Of a stretch of 5,202 bases of DNA, positions 1 through 5,202 are shown in pieces. The notes beneath the pieces are model-generated. The model saw only the letters and a list, made by a program, of their open reading frames with translations, had not been told where the DNA came from and did no database searches. The stretch lies in assembly GCA_934281565.1 (NCBI GenBank), contig CAKQXI010000152.1, positions 1 to 5,202 of the forward strand, written 5' to 3'. The first letter of the stretch is position 1, and each line of letters opens with the position of its first letter. Source of the DNA: an uncultured Prevotella sp. GTDB lineage: Bacteria; Bacteroidota; Bacteroidia; Bacteroidales; Bacteroidaceae. A program made the position numbers and the translations under genes.

Positions 1-1275
1 TGGCAAGCAGGGCATACGATTAACTATAAGCTCTCTGCCAGTGCTATCACTACGCTTAATTTAGGCGATGTCACATTCCCTACTTCATGGAGCAATAGCA
101 TCAATGCAACAGCTACTAATAAGATAAAATCTGCTTATGCCAATGGTGACAAGATTGGTCTATTTGTAGTGGATGAGAACAAGAAAGTAAGGGATGCCAA
201 TATTGCCATTACTTATAACAGTTCAACATCATCATGGTCTTTACCAAGTGGTGAAACTTATAAGTTCTCACCTCAATACACTTATTTCGCTTATTATCCT
301 TATCAGTCCAGTCTGACAGGCTTGCCTGCTGTAAATGCAACAGTAGATGTAAGCAATGCCACGACATTTTTCAGCGATGCCATCAATACTTGGCAGACAA
401 GCAAGTTGACTTCCGACCAAAGTACACTTGCTAAACTTTGTGCCTGTGACTTACATATAGGCAAGGCTACGTTCGATAACACAGCCAGCAAGATAAACTT
501 TGCAAGTATGTCTCATGCCATGGGACTTGCTGACATAACAAGAGAGACCAAGACCTTGCCACATAGATATACATTGGGTGGTTACACCGGCTATACATGG
601 ACGAATGGCTCGACAACAGTAACGGCAAGTAACAGTTTGGAAGATAGCCGTAAACTCTATGATATTACTTCCGATAGAGGTGTAATGATAATACCTCCAT
701 CTACCACAACATCATTCAACAGTACCAGTACTGACAATGATGCATGGAGCGAAACAGTTTCCATTACTGCTGCTGTCAATGCCATTGGCACAGGAATTGC
801 TAAACTAAATCCATATATAGACAAGGGCACTTATACCATGGCTTTAGGTGATATTTATTACTCCGATGGTGCCATGACGCATCAAAGCGAAGCCTTGGCT
901 TCTGGCAAGACTCCGATTGGTATCGTTGGATATATTGGAAACAACTATTGGACTGAAAAAGGAACAGTTATAGGTGACAAAACTGTTGGTGGACACGCCT
1001 TGGTAATGGGAGCGAAAATAATGCAGTTTAGGACGCATAACTCGCTGATAGTCAATAGGCCATTTCCCTATAATGAAATATTTTTTTCTGATTTTATGCT
1101 CTTTTTGAATATAGTAAGAAGTCTGTTAGATAGTATTTTACTACATTTTTATGTTAAAAAAAGAAATTTAAATTCGGTCTTTTCCTATGACTTTGCCAGA
1201 TTCTTGGTGAAAAATTCAAGTTGGGAGCGAAGCCAAGTTATTTGGTCTGCTTGTTGGGCAAGCATCTCTTTCTGA
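1..1275 (+). CDS. Fimbrillin family surface protein, 5' partial, C-terminus lost by disruption
   Basis: The frame is open from base 1, so the gene starts upstream and the ATG at 169 is internal. Fimbrillin-like proteins of Bacteroidales are exported lipoproteins, often pilus or surface components; signal peptide and lipobox would lie outside the window. The opening WQAGHTINYKL resembles the closing strand of one fimbrillin domain. A second domain follows with the typical GDKIGLFVVDE strand (169 region), a W-rich strand and YFAYYPYQ. After it comes an accessory segment with LGDIYYSDG, TPIGIVGYIGN, YWTEKG and GGHALVMG (about 840-1011), a motif set I associate with C-terminal parts of fimbrillin-like proteins. 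Family-like sequence ends near 1017. The remaining roughly 86 codons are low-complexity translation of AT-rich DNA and overlap the opposite-strand HTH gene (1185-1275), so they are probably not native. Best read as a 3'-truncated gene or pseudogene; whether a product is still made is unknown. Confidence 0.75.
   Translation, partial: WQAGHTINYKLSASAITTLNLGDVTFPTSWSNSINATATNKIKSAYANGDKIGLFVVDENKKVRDANIAITYNSSTSSWSLPSGETYKFSPQYTYFAYYPYQSSLTGLPAVNATVDVSNATTFFSDAINTWQTSKLTSDQSTLAKLCACDLHIGKATFDNTASKINFASMSHAMGLADITRETKTLPHRYTLGGYTGYTWTNGSTTVTASNSLEDSRKLYDITSDRGVMIIPPSTTTSFNSTSTDNDAWSETVSITAAVNAIGTGIAKLNPYIDKGTYTMALGDIYYSDGAMTHQSEALASGKTPIGIVGYIGNNYWTEKGTVIGDKTVGGHALVMGAKIMQFRTHNSLIVNRPFPYNEIFFSDFMLFLNIVRSLLDSILLHFYVKKRNLNSVFSYDFARFLVKNSSWERSQVIWSACWASISF
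1012..1060. other. Probable junction between fimbrillin gene and inserted DNA
   Basis: The fimbrillin reading frame keeps family-like sequence up to GGHALVMGAK (ending about 1017). It then becomes unrelated sequence, and base composition shifts to strongly AT-rich with T runs from 1081. Transition from a conserved motif to non-coding DNA without a stop codon is what an insertion or recombination endpoint looks like. The exact base cannot be fixed because the other end of the element, and any target duplication or att repeat, is outside the window. No inverted terminal repeat was recognised. Confidence 0.4.
1062..1087 (+). terminator. Weak terminator-like hairpin with T-tract
   Basis: Arms ATTTC (1062-1066) and GAAAT (1075-1079) are separated by an 8-base loop and followed by seven T (1081-1087). 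The stem is short and AT-rich, so folding would be weak. The position just after the loss of fimbrillin similarity would suit termination of the read-through fimbrillin transcript, but the region is T-rich enough for this to arise by chance. Confidence 0.22.
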
Positions 1276-1577
1276 TTGTCGATGACCCCCATCAATACAT
1301 CTGGACTGGAGTTGATATTTACAGTGGAATTGTTGATGTGATGTACGTTGGTTACTGCATTCCTGCTCTCAAATTCTTCGAGGGTCAAAAAGAAATCACC
1401 AAGTGGCACATGAAAAAACTCCGATAACTTTTCGAGATATCGACTATCAATATAAGTTCGCTCTTTGAAATACGTCATGGTGATGTGTGAAGATTCGCCA
1501 AACACAAATCTTACCATTTCTCCAACTTGTTTCCTCTGCTCTTTCAGCAGTTTCTGAACAATTAATCCGTTAAACAT
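1185..1577 (-). CDS. Small XRE-like HTH regulator with C-terminal coiled coil
   Basis: This 130-residue protein reads from the ATG at 1577 to the TAG at 1185. Residues about 5-65 have the shape of an XRE-type helix-turn-helix: N-terminal helix VQKLLKEQ, a central region with FGESSHITMTYF, then YLEKLSEFFHVPLGDFF, which matches the usual 'LEKIADFFxVPxDxFF' end of such domains. A polar linker rich in N, S and H follows (about 75-93). Residues about 97-127 (IDNQKEMLAQQADQITWLRSQLEFF) have coiled-coil spacing, suggesting dimers or oligomers. This plan, an HTH followed by a short coiled coil, is common in Bacteroidales mobile-element regulators. An AAAGGA-like purine stretch lies just upstream of the ATG on the minus strand. 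The gene diverges from the 1617/1701 operon, so a role as repressor of that operon and of itself is likely, but this is inferred from layout. The central HTH is divergent from consensus. Target DNA is unknown. Confidence 0.75.
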   Translation of the reverse strand: MFNGLIVQKLLKEQRKQVGEMVRFVFGESSHITMTYFKERTYIDSRYLEKLSEFFHVPLGDFFLTLEEFESRNAVTNVHHINNSTVNINSSPDVLMGVIDNQKEMLAQQADQITWLRSQLEFFTKNLAKS

Positions 1578-1616
1578 ACGCTAAAATCCTTTCATAAAAG
1601 TTAAAAAGAACCATTA

Positions 1617-1922
1617 ATGCGGTATTTTGTCACTGCAAACTTGGTACTTTTGTTATTTTCTATTATTTTTGCCTACAAATTTAATGATAAATTTCATGAT
1701 ATGCAAGAGAAAAATGATAAAAAATCACCAGTAACTATTGGAAGTTATTATTCTTCACTGGGTAAGATGGAGAAGAGTGAGCTCATTAAGTTTCTTATGG
1801 TTCAGTATGGCTTCAAGTATTCCACATTGCAAGCAAAGCTTAATGGTAGGCAGAGATTTAATCCAAGAGACTTTTTGATAGTACAGACAGTTATAAAAGA
1901 ACAATTATGGAAAAGCAAGTAG
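1617..1922 (+). CDS. Small HTH-like protein, first gene of regulator operon; start uncertain
   Basis: The longest reading gives 101 residues from the ATG at 1617. Residues about 52-101 (KSELIKFLMVQYGFKYSTLQ, then a KLNGRQRF turn and a final helix IVQTVIKEQLW) resemble a small XRE/Cro-like HTH: a helix, a recognition-like stretch 'YSTLQAKLNG' as in 'STVSRKLNG', and a closing helix. I do not recognise the precise family. The first 28 residues read as a hydrophobic segment (LVLLLFSIIFAY) that would suggest a membrane anchor, but that DNA (1640-1683) also holds good promoter boxes. The protein may instead start at Met29 (ATG at 1701), giving a soluble 73-residue protein. The end overlaps the start of the LuxR-type gene by 16 bases, which points to co-transcription and probably coupled translation. 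A Cro-like or co-regulator role opposite the divergent XRE-like gene is inferred from layout only. Confidence 0.65.
   Translation: MRYFVTANLVLLLFSIIFAYKFNDKFHDMQEKNDKKSPVTIGSYYSSLGKMEKSELIKFLMVQYGFKYSTLQAKLNGRQRFNPRDFLIVQTVIKEQLWKSK
1640..1671 (+). promoter_or_regulatory. Candidate Bacteroides-type promoter for the three-gene regulator operon
   Basis: TATTTTTG at 1664-1671 fits TAnnTTTG exactly, and CTTG at 1640-1643 lies 20 bases upstream, near the TTTG -33 box. A second -7-like match, TACTTTTG, sits at 1645-1652 but with a poor -33 distance to TTTG at 1626-1629. If 1664-1671 is the real -7 box, transcription starts near 1676 and the ATG at 1617 cannot be used; translation would start at the in-frame ATG at 1701. 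The box lies back to back with the minus-strand -7 box (1676-1683), so the two promoters would compete for polymerase. Confidence 0.4.
1676..1707 (-). promoter_or_regulatory. Candidate Bacteroides-type promoter for the XRE-like gene
   Basis: On the minus strand, bases 1683-1676 read TAAATTTG, an exact fit to the Bacteroidota -7 box TAnnTTTG. A CTTG at 1707-1704 lies 20 bases upstream, close to the TTTG -33 box and at the expected distance. Transcription would begin near 1670 and leave a leader of roughly 90 bases before the ATG at 1577. The motifs are short and the DNA is AT-rich, so chance matches are possible. Confidence 0.4.
1677..1694. repeat. AAATTT-N6-AAATTT symmetric repeat, possible operator
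   Basis: Two copies of the self-complementary hexamer AAATTT (1677-1682 and 1689-1694) are separated by AATGAT, giving an 18-base site that can be read as either an inverted or a direct repeat. It overlaps the candidate minus-strand -7 box and lies just downstream of the plus-strand one, where an autoregulatory HTH repressor could bind. AT richness makes chance occurrence plausible. Confidence 0.2.
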
Positions 1923-2455
1923 AATTTTTCGTATCTCCACAGGGAGAAGTTTATTTTTATGGTCATAAGGGAGAAATGATTCGCTATGACATGAAACAAG
2001 GCAATCTCATTAAATTTATGGCTGAGATGATAGAGCAAGTTTATCCTGAAGCATACAGGTGCCTTTACGAGATGAACATCAAAAGTCAACCAAACAAGTT
2101 GTATCACCTGTTTTTGATTACGGAAAGATTTATCCGTTGCAACTTTGGGGCAAATGATATATTGAGCTATGATATAGACCATGGCAAGATGAATCTTGAG
2201 AGGGTTGATTGTCCGATGCGTGGCATCTGCAAGCTGGAGAACATCGTGTGTAATCCACATGTTAATTCACCATTTTTCAAAAAAGAAGAAGAGGTAGCAA
2301 AGATTTTTGCTCGTGGATATGTGGCAAGCGAGATTGCGACGATGTTGAGCAAATCTCCAAACACAGTGCTTGCACAATTGCGCAACATGACTAGAAGACT
2401 AAATCTAAGGTCATCAAGAGAGATCATCAAGGTTGTTCATCAACTCAATTTATGA
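1907..2455 (+). CDS. LuxR-type HTH transcription regulator with cysteine cluster
   Basis: The 182-residue protein has two recognisable parts. The N-terminal part (1-100) has no response-regulator receiver domain and no clear enzyme motif; it begins with a short beta-like segment (VEFFVSPQGEVYFY). Residues 102-115 carry CPMRGICKLENIVC, with C102, C108 and C115 plus C78 further upstream as a possible fourth ligand; this could bind a metal or sense redox state. Residues about 126-182 form a GerE/LuxR-type HTH: EEEVAKIFARGYVASEIATMLSKSPNTVLAQL, then the closing helices RRLNLRSSREIIKVV, a close fit to 'EREVLxLIAxGxSxxEIAxxLxISPxTVxxHxxNIxRKL'. The Cys block just before a LuxR HTH is an arrangement I recall from mobile-element regulators of Bacteroidales. 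An A-rich leader precedes the ATG, the start overlaps the upstream gene by 16 bases, and the stop overlaps the next ATG. It is probably a DNA-binding regulator of element functions; signal and targets are unknown. Confidence 0.85.
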   Translation: MEKQVEFFVSPQGEVYFYGHKGEMIRYDMKQGNLIKFMAEMIEQVYPEAYRCLYEMNIKSQPNKLYHLFLITERFIRCNFGANDILSYDIDHGKMNLERVDCPMRGICKLENIVCNPHVNSPFFKKEEEVAKIFARGYVASEIATMLSKSPNTVLAQLRNMTRRLNLRSSREIIKVVHQLNL

Positions 2456-2571
2456 TTTGCCGGAAATGCCGATTCAAAAGTAACTGCATTAATGGCTCCT
2501 GGTGCGGTCGGCTAAAAGTTTATGTAGAGTATAAGTTCTTTATTCTATGCATATATTATGAGCAATTATAA
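2452..2571 (+). CDS. 39-residue cysteine-rich protein, possible small zinc-binding protein
   Basis: An ATG at 2452 overlaps the stop of the LuxR-type gene as ATGA, the classic layout for coupled translation, and the frame runs to the TAA at 2569-2571. The product has cysteines at residues 3, 6, 12, 18 and 33. The first four form C-x2-C-x5-C-x5-C, followed by GRLKVYVEY. Four closely spaced cysteines in the first half of so short a protein suggest a zinc knuckle or metal site. The pattern 'C...L..YVEY' resembles tiny Cys proteins I recall from Bacteroidales mobile elements, but I cannot name a family. The last dozen residues (FFILCIYY) are hydrophobic and less convincing. Support comes from the ATGA overlap, the Cys spacing and the otherwise unexplained gap before the primase promoter. 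No function is assigned; partnership with the Cys-cluster LuxR protein is a guess from coupling. Confidence 0.55.
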   Translation: MICRKCRFKSNCINGSWCGRLKVYVEYKFFILCIYYEQL

Positions 2572-2590
2572 AATTGGAGGATGTCTCGTA

Positions 2591-2622
2591 CTTTATTTTG
2601 ATAAAGAATAGTCTTAAATTTG
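2591..2622 (+). promoter_or_regulatory. Candidate promoter for the primase gene
   Basis: TAAATTTG at 2615-2622 is an exact match to the Bacteroidota -7 box TAnnTTTG, and it is followed by CAGCA, where transcription would start near 2627-2629. A good TTTG lies at 2597-2600 but only 14 bases upstream; at the expected distance of about 20 there is only CTTT (2591-2594), so the -33 box is weak. The leader to the ATG at 2642 would be only about 14 bases. This suggests the primase can be transcribed apart from the upstream regulator operon, with a weak -33 box that may need an activator. Confidence 0.45.
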
Positions 2623-2641
2623 CAGCACAAAATATAAAGAT

Positions 2642-5131
2642 ATGATTAAACAAACTATTGTAGACAGAATTATAAGTGATGTTGACATCCATCAGGTTGC
2701 AGTGGATGAGGGCGTTAATTTCACTAAGCATAGTCGTACAAGGCATTGGGCTTGCTGTCCTTTCCACAATGAGAGTGGACCGTCATTCTACGTTGATACG
2801 GCTACCAATACTTGGCGATGCTTTGGCTGTCATAGTGGAGGTAATGTCATTAGCTTCTACCGCAAGATGGAGAATGACTTACCTTTTCCTATTGCCTGCA
2901 AGAACCTTTCAAAAAAATACCTCAATGAGGAAATTGAGGATGACTGGAAACCAAGCAAGGAGGAGGTTGAGAAACAAAAGGAACAGGATGCCTTGCGTAT
3001 AGTGCTTAATTATGCACAAGGGTTCTTTGTTGATTGCATTCATGAGAATACGCCAGGTGCGATTAAGGCTCGTAATATGGTCAAGGCTCGATGGGGCGAG
3101 GATGCCATTGAGACATTTGGTATAGGATATGCTCCTAAGGAAGGGTTCTTGGCATGGGCAACTAAAAAGGGTCTTGATATGGATGTTTTGGAGAGCGTTG
3201 GTCTTATTGGCGAGGGAGAGCGAGGCAAATACGCCATGCTTCGTGAGCGCTATACGATACCTATATATGACAATATGAGCCGTGTCATAGGCTTTACGGC
3301 CCGCACCATGTCTGACAACAAAGATATATGTAAATACCTCAATCTCAAAAACAGTTTGGTATATCATAAGGATACATCTGTCTTTGGCATCAACTTTGCT
3401 CAAAAAGAAGCGCGCCTGCAAGATAAGTTCTACCTCGTGGAAGGTGGTCCTGATGTCGTCAAGTTACAGTCTGTAGGCATACTTAATACGGTGGCTTCAC
3501 TTGGTGGGGCGTGGACATCCAACCAGCTTAAGCAACTTTATAAGCTATCCCATAAAGTCACATTCATACCAGATGCAGACATTCTCAAGGAGGGCAATAA
3601 ATATCCTGCTGGTACCGCCAATGTGTTCGACAATGGTCGTGAGGCACTTAAGGCTGGTTTTACAGTCAACGTTCGTGAGATTCCGATTGATTATCCTGCA
3701 CCCCAAAAAGAGGACCCAGATTCTTGGATTAAGGATAAGGTCCATTTCTCTCAGATGAAGGAGGAAGAATTCATCTTCTGGTACTGTCGCCGTAGATATT
3801 GGGCATTGCCTGAGGACATTGAGGAGTTCACAACGGAAGATCGATTGGAAGCTATTGGGGATGTGTGTTCGCTGTTGCTGATGATTCGAGATGAGGACTT
3901 GCAAAACGGCTACTTGTCAAGTCTGGCAGCGACATATAAGCACAGTCGGGAATGGAAAGATACTCTCAAGCGTGCCAAGGTTGCAGCATTGGCTGAAAAG
4001 CAGGAGTCGGAGCGCAAGGGCGACATGAAGATGTTGCGAGAGTTCGGGTTCACAGAGCATGACAATTGCTATTTTGGCTCAAACAAAGATGGTGATGAGG
4101 TGCAATGGTCTAACTTTAAGCTGAAACCACTTTTCCATATACGAGATGATTTCAACCCTGTCCGATTGTTTGAGATTAAGAATGATAGCTATGAGCCAGA
4201 GCGTCTGATCGAGCTAAACATGGATGAGATAACTTCATCCAGTGCGTTGCGTAAGCGCCTTTTTGGTATGGGAGATTATATTTGGATGGCCAAAGATGAG
4301 CAACTAATCAAGTTGCTCGGCTATCTAGGGCGAGTGACGGAAACGGCAGACCCAATCAAGCAGCTTGGTTGGCAGAGGGAAGGCTTCTATGCTTTCTGCA
4401 ATGGTGCCATCGAGGATGGTGCTTGGATTCCTATTGATGATATGGGCATCCTGCGACTCAATGCTGGTAAGTTCTACTTGCCTGCCATGAGCAAACTCAA
4501 TATAGATAGTCGTGAGCTGTATGTCAGTGAGAAGAAATTCCAGCATGAGAAGTTGACGGACAAACCAACAAGCCAGGCGGACTTTTTCACCAAGGTCGTC
4601 CAAGTTTTTGGTGACAACGCCAAGGTTGGTCTATGTTTCTATATCGCCACGCTCTTTCGTGACATCGTCATCAGCAAGAGCCGTTCGTTCCCATTGCTCA
4701 ATGCTTTTGGTCCTAAGGGATGCGGAAAGACGGAGTTCGCTGCAACGCTCATGAATTTTTTCTACAAGTATGAGACAAAATACGAGCCACTTTCCATTAC
4801 CAACACATCTATGCCCGCTCTCTCTGACTACGTTGGCAGCGTGAGCGATGCTTTGGTGCATATTGATGAGTATAAAAACTCTATTGCACAAAATAAGGTG
4901 GAATGGCTAAAAGACCTATGGAATGGTATTGGTCGTACCAAAATGAATATGGATAAGGATAAAAAGTTGGTACAAGCTAAGGTTGACTCTGGGGTTATTC
5001 TTACGGGGCAGGAGATGCCTACTGCAGACATCGCACTCTTCAGTCGACTTATATACCTTACTTTCGACAAAGGTGAGCATACTCGTGAAGAAAAACAGCA
5101 TTTTGAGGAACTTGAGAGATTTCGCCTCTAA
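2642..5131 (+). CDS. DnaG-type primase fused to P-loop helicase-like ATPase domain
   Basis: This 829-residue protein should make RNA primers and probably unwinds or remodels DNA to replicate the element. Residues 36-72 are a CHC2 zinc finger with ligands C39, H42, C60 and C63 (CPFHNESGPSF, then CFGCHSGGNVISF). Residues about 155-260 fit the DnaG catalytic core (FGIGYAP, RYTIPIYDNMSRVIGFTART, KYLN, FGINFAQ). The Toprim part has its conserved Glu at E267 (VEGGPD), the metal-binding DxD at D311/D313 (FIPDADI) and a DPD at D358/D360, like the 'GKDPDE' end of DnaG Toprim. From about 570 a second module follows: GWQREGFYAFCNG (576 onward), Walker A GPKGCGKT (690-697, K696), Walker B-like HIDE (D742, E743), a sensor-like LTGQE (787-791) and an arginine at R802. 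The C-terminal module resembles DUF927-like phage/plasmid helicases; exact family uncertain. All primase metal and zinc residues are present, so it looks active. Related proteins I recall continue well past this ATPase core, so the stop at 5131 may be early. Confidence 0.9.
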   Translation: MIKQTIVDRIISDVDIHQVAVDEGVNFTKHSRTRHWACCPFHNESGPSFYVDTATNTWRCFGCHSGGNVISFYRKMENDLPFPIACKNLSKKYLNEEIEDDWKPSKEEVEKQKEQDALRIVLNYAQGFFVDCIHENTPGAIKARNMVKARWGEDAIETFGIGYAPKEGFLAWATKKGLDMDVLESVGLIGEGERGKYAMLRERYTIPIYDNMSRVIGFTARTMSDNKDICKYLNLKNSLVYHKDTSVFGINFAQKEARLQDKFYLVEGGPDVVKLQSVGILNTVASLGGAWTSNQLKQLYKLSHKVTFIPDADILKEGNKYPAGTANVFDNGREALKAGFTVNVREIPIDYPAPQKEDPDSWIKDKVHFSQMKEEEFIFWYCRRRYWALPEDIEEFTTEDRLEAIGDVCSLLLMIRDEDLQNGYLSSLAATYKHSREWKDTLKRAKVAALAEKQESERKGDMKMLREFGFTEHDNCYFGSNKDGDEVQWSNFKLKPLFHIRDDFNPVRLFEIKNDSYEPERLIELNMDEITSSSALRKRLFGMGDYIWMAKDEQLIKLLGYLGRVTETADPIKQLGWQREGFYAFCNGAIEDGAWIPIDDMGILRLNAGKFYLPAMSKLNIDSRELYVSEKKFQHEKLTDKPTSQADFFTKVVQVFGDNAKVGLCFYIATLFRDIVISKSRSFPLLNAFGPKGCGKTEFAATLMNFFYKYETKYEPLSITNTSMPALSDYVGSVSDALVHIDEYKNSIAQNKVEWLKDLWNGIGRTKMNMDKDKKLVQAKVDSGVILTGQEMPTADIALFSRLIYLTFDKGEHTREEKQHFEELERFRL

Positions 5132-5190
5132 GTTTGCAGAAGATTGCGACATAGTCGTATAAACGAACGTTAAATAATCAAGGTAAAACT

Positions 5191-5202
5191 ATGATAGTCA
5201 AA
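5191..5202 (+). CDS. Start of an unidentified gene, 3' partial
   Basis: An ATG at 5191 opens a frame (MIVK) that leaves the window. An AAGG at 5180-5183 lies seven bases upstream, a reasonable ribosome-binding site. It lies 59 bases after the primase stop on the same strand and is probably in the same transcription unit. Nothing can be said about its product. Confidence 0.4.

Noticed and set aside
1131..1143. Perfect inverted repeat TAGTA-TTT-TACTA
   Set aside because: Arms of five A/T-rich pairs with a three-base loop in very AT-rich DNA; too weak for a terminator and likely by chance.
1152..1176. Near-palindrome around AAATTTAAATT next to an A-run, possible terminator of the minus-strand HTH gene
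   Set aside because: It has no loop and no G/C pairs, so it would not form a stable hairpin; the run of A on the plus strand is within general AT richness.
1221..1427. Plus-strand frame of 68 residues overlapping the XRE-like gene
   Set aside because: It lies antisense to a protein with clear HTH and coiled-coil features and has no motif of its own.
2468..2512. GCCGA ... TCGGC inverted repeat between regulator operon and primase
   Set aside because: Only five pairs with a loop of about 35 bases, no T-tract, and it lies inside the small Cys-rich reading frame.
2909..3421. Long minus-strand frame of 170 residues inside the primase gene
   Set aside because: It is a shadow of the primase coding frame; the plus-strand product has intact zinc-finger and DnaG motifs here.
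5146..5158. CGAC-ATA-GTCG hairpin after the primase stop, considered as terminator
   Set aside because: Four-pair stem with no following T-run; the next gene starts shortly after with a good ribosome-binding site, so termination here is unlikely.
5103..5162. Alternative frame continuing past the primase stop, considered as a frameshift
   Set aside because: It gives only about ten further codons before TAA and shows no recognisable similarity to primase C-termini.
1..5202. CRISPR arrays, tRNA or rRNA genes, IS inverted ends
   Set aside because: No regularly spaced repeats, no tRNA-like fold with CCA-side features, no rRNA motifs and no paired terminal inverted repeats were seen on reading.

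Overview
The window looks like Bacteroidota DNA, most likely Bacteroidales (Bacteroides/Prevotella type). The signs are a fimbrillin-like surface protein, Bacteroides-style promoter boxes (TAnnTTTG), A-rich leaders in place of strong Shine-Dalgarno sites, and small regulators of kinds common on mobile elements of that group. No integrase, relaxase, capsid or transposase gene is visible, so the type of element cannot be fixed from this window.

Layout. (1) Positions 1 to about 1017 carry the middle and later part of a fimbrillin family protein that starts before the window. Family-like sequence stops abruptly inside a conserved C-terminal motif. The frame then runs through AT-rich, apparently non-coding DNA and antisense into the next gene, which suggests that the fimbrillin gene was cut by an insertion or rearrangement near 1017-1060. 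(2) Positions 1185-1577, minus strand, encode a small XRE-like helix-turn-helix protein with a C-terminal coiled coil. (3) Diverging from it, on the plus strand, is a tightly overlapping three-gene cluster: a small HTH-like protein (1617-1922, or from 1701), a LuxR-type HTH protein with a cysteine cluster (1907-2455), and a 39-residue cysteine-rich protein (2452-2571) whose ATG overlaps the preceding stop as ATGA. (4) After a promoter-like region comes a large DnaG-type primase fused to a P-loop helicase-like ATPase domain (2642-5131). (5) A new gene starts at 5191 and leaves the window after four codons.

Reading of the whole: this resembles the control and replication-initiation section of an integrated mobile element (ICE/IME, prophage or integrated plasmid) next to a truncated resident fimbrillin gene. 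The divergent HTH pair resembles a CI/Cro-type switch. The LuxR-type and Cys-rich proteins would be further regulators, and the primase-helicase would prime replication of the element. This functional model is inference. The domain calls for the primase and the LuxR-type protein are the firmest parts.
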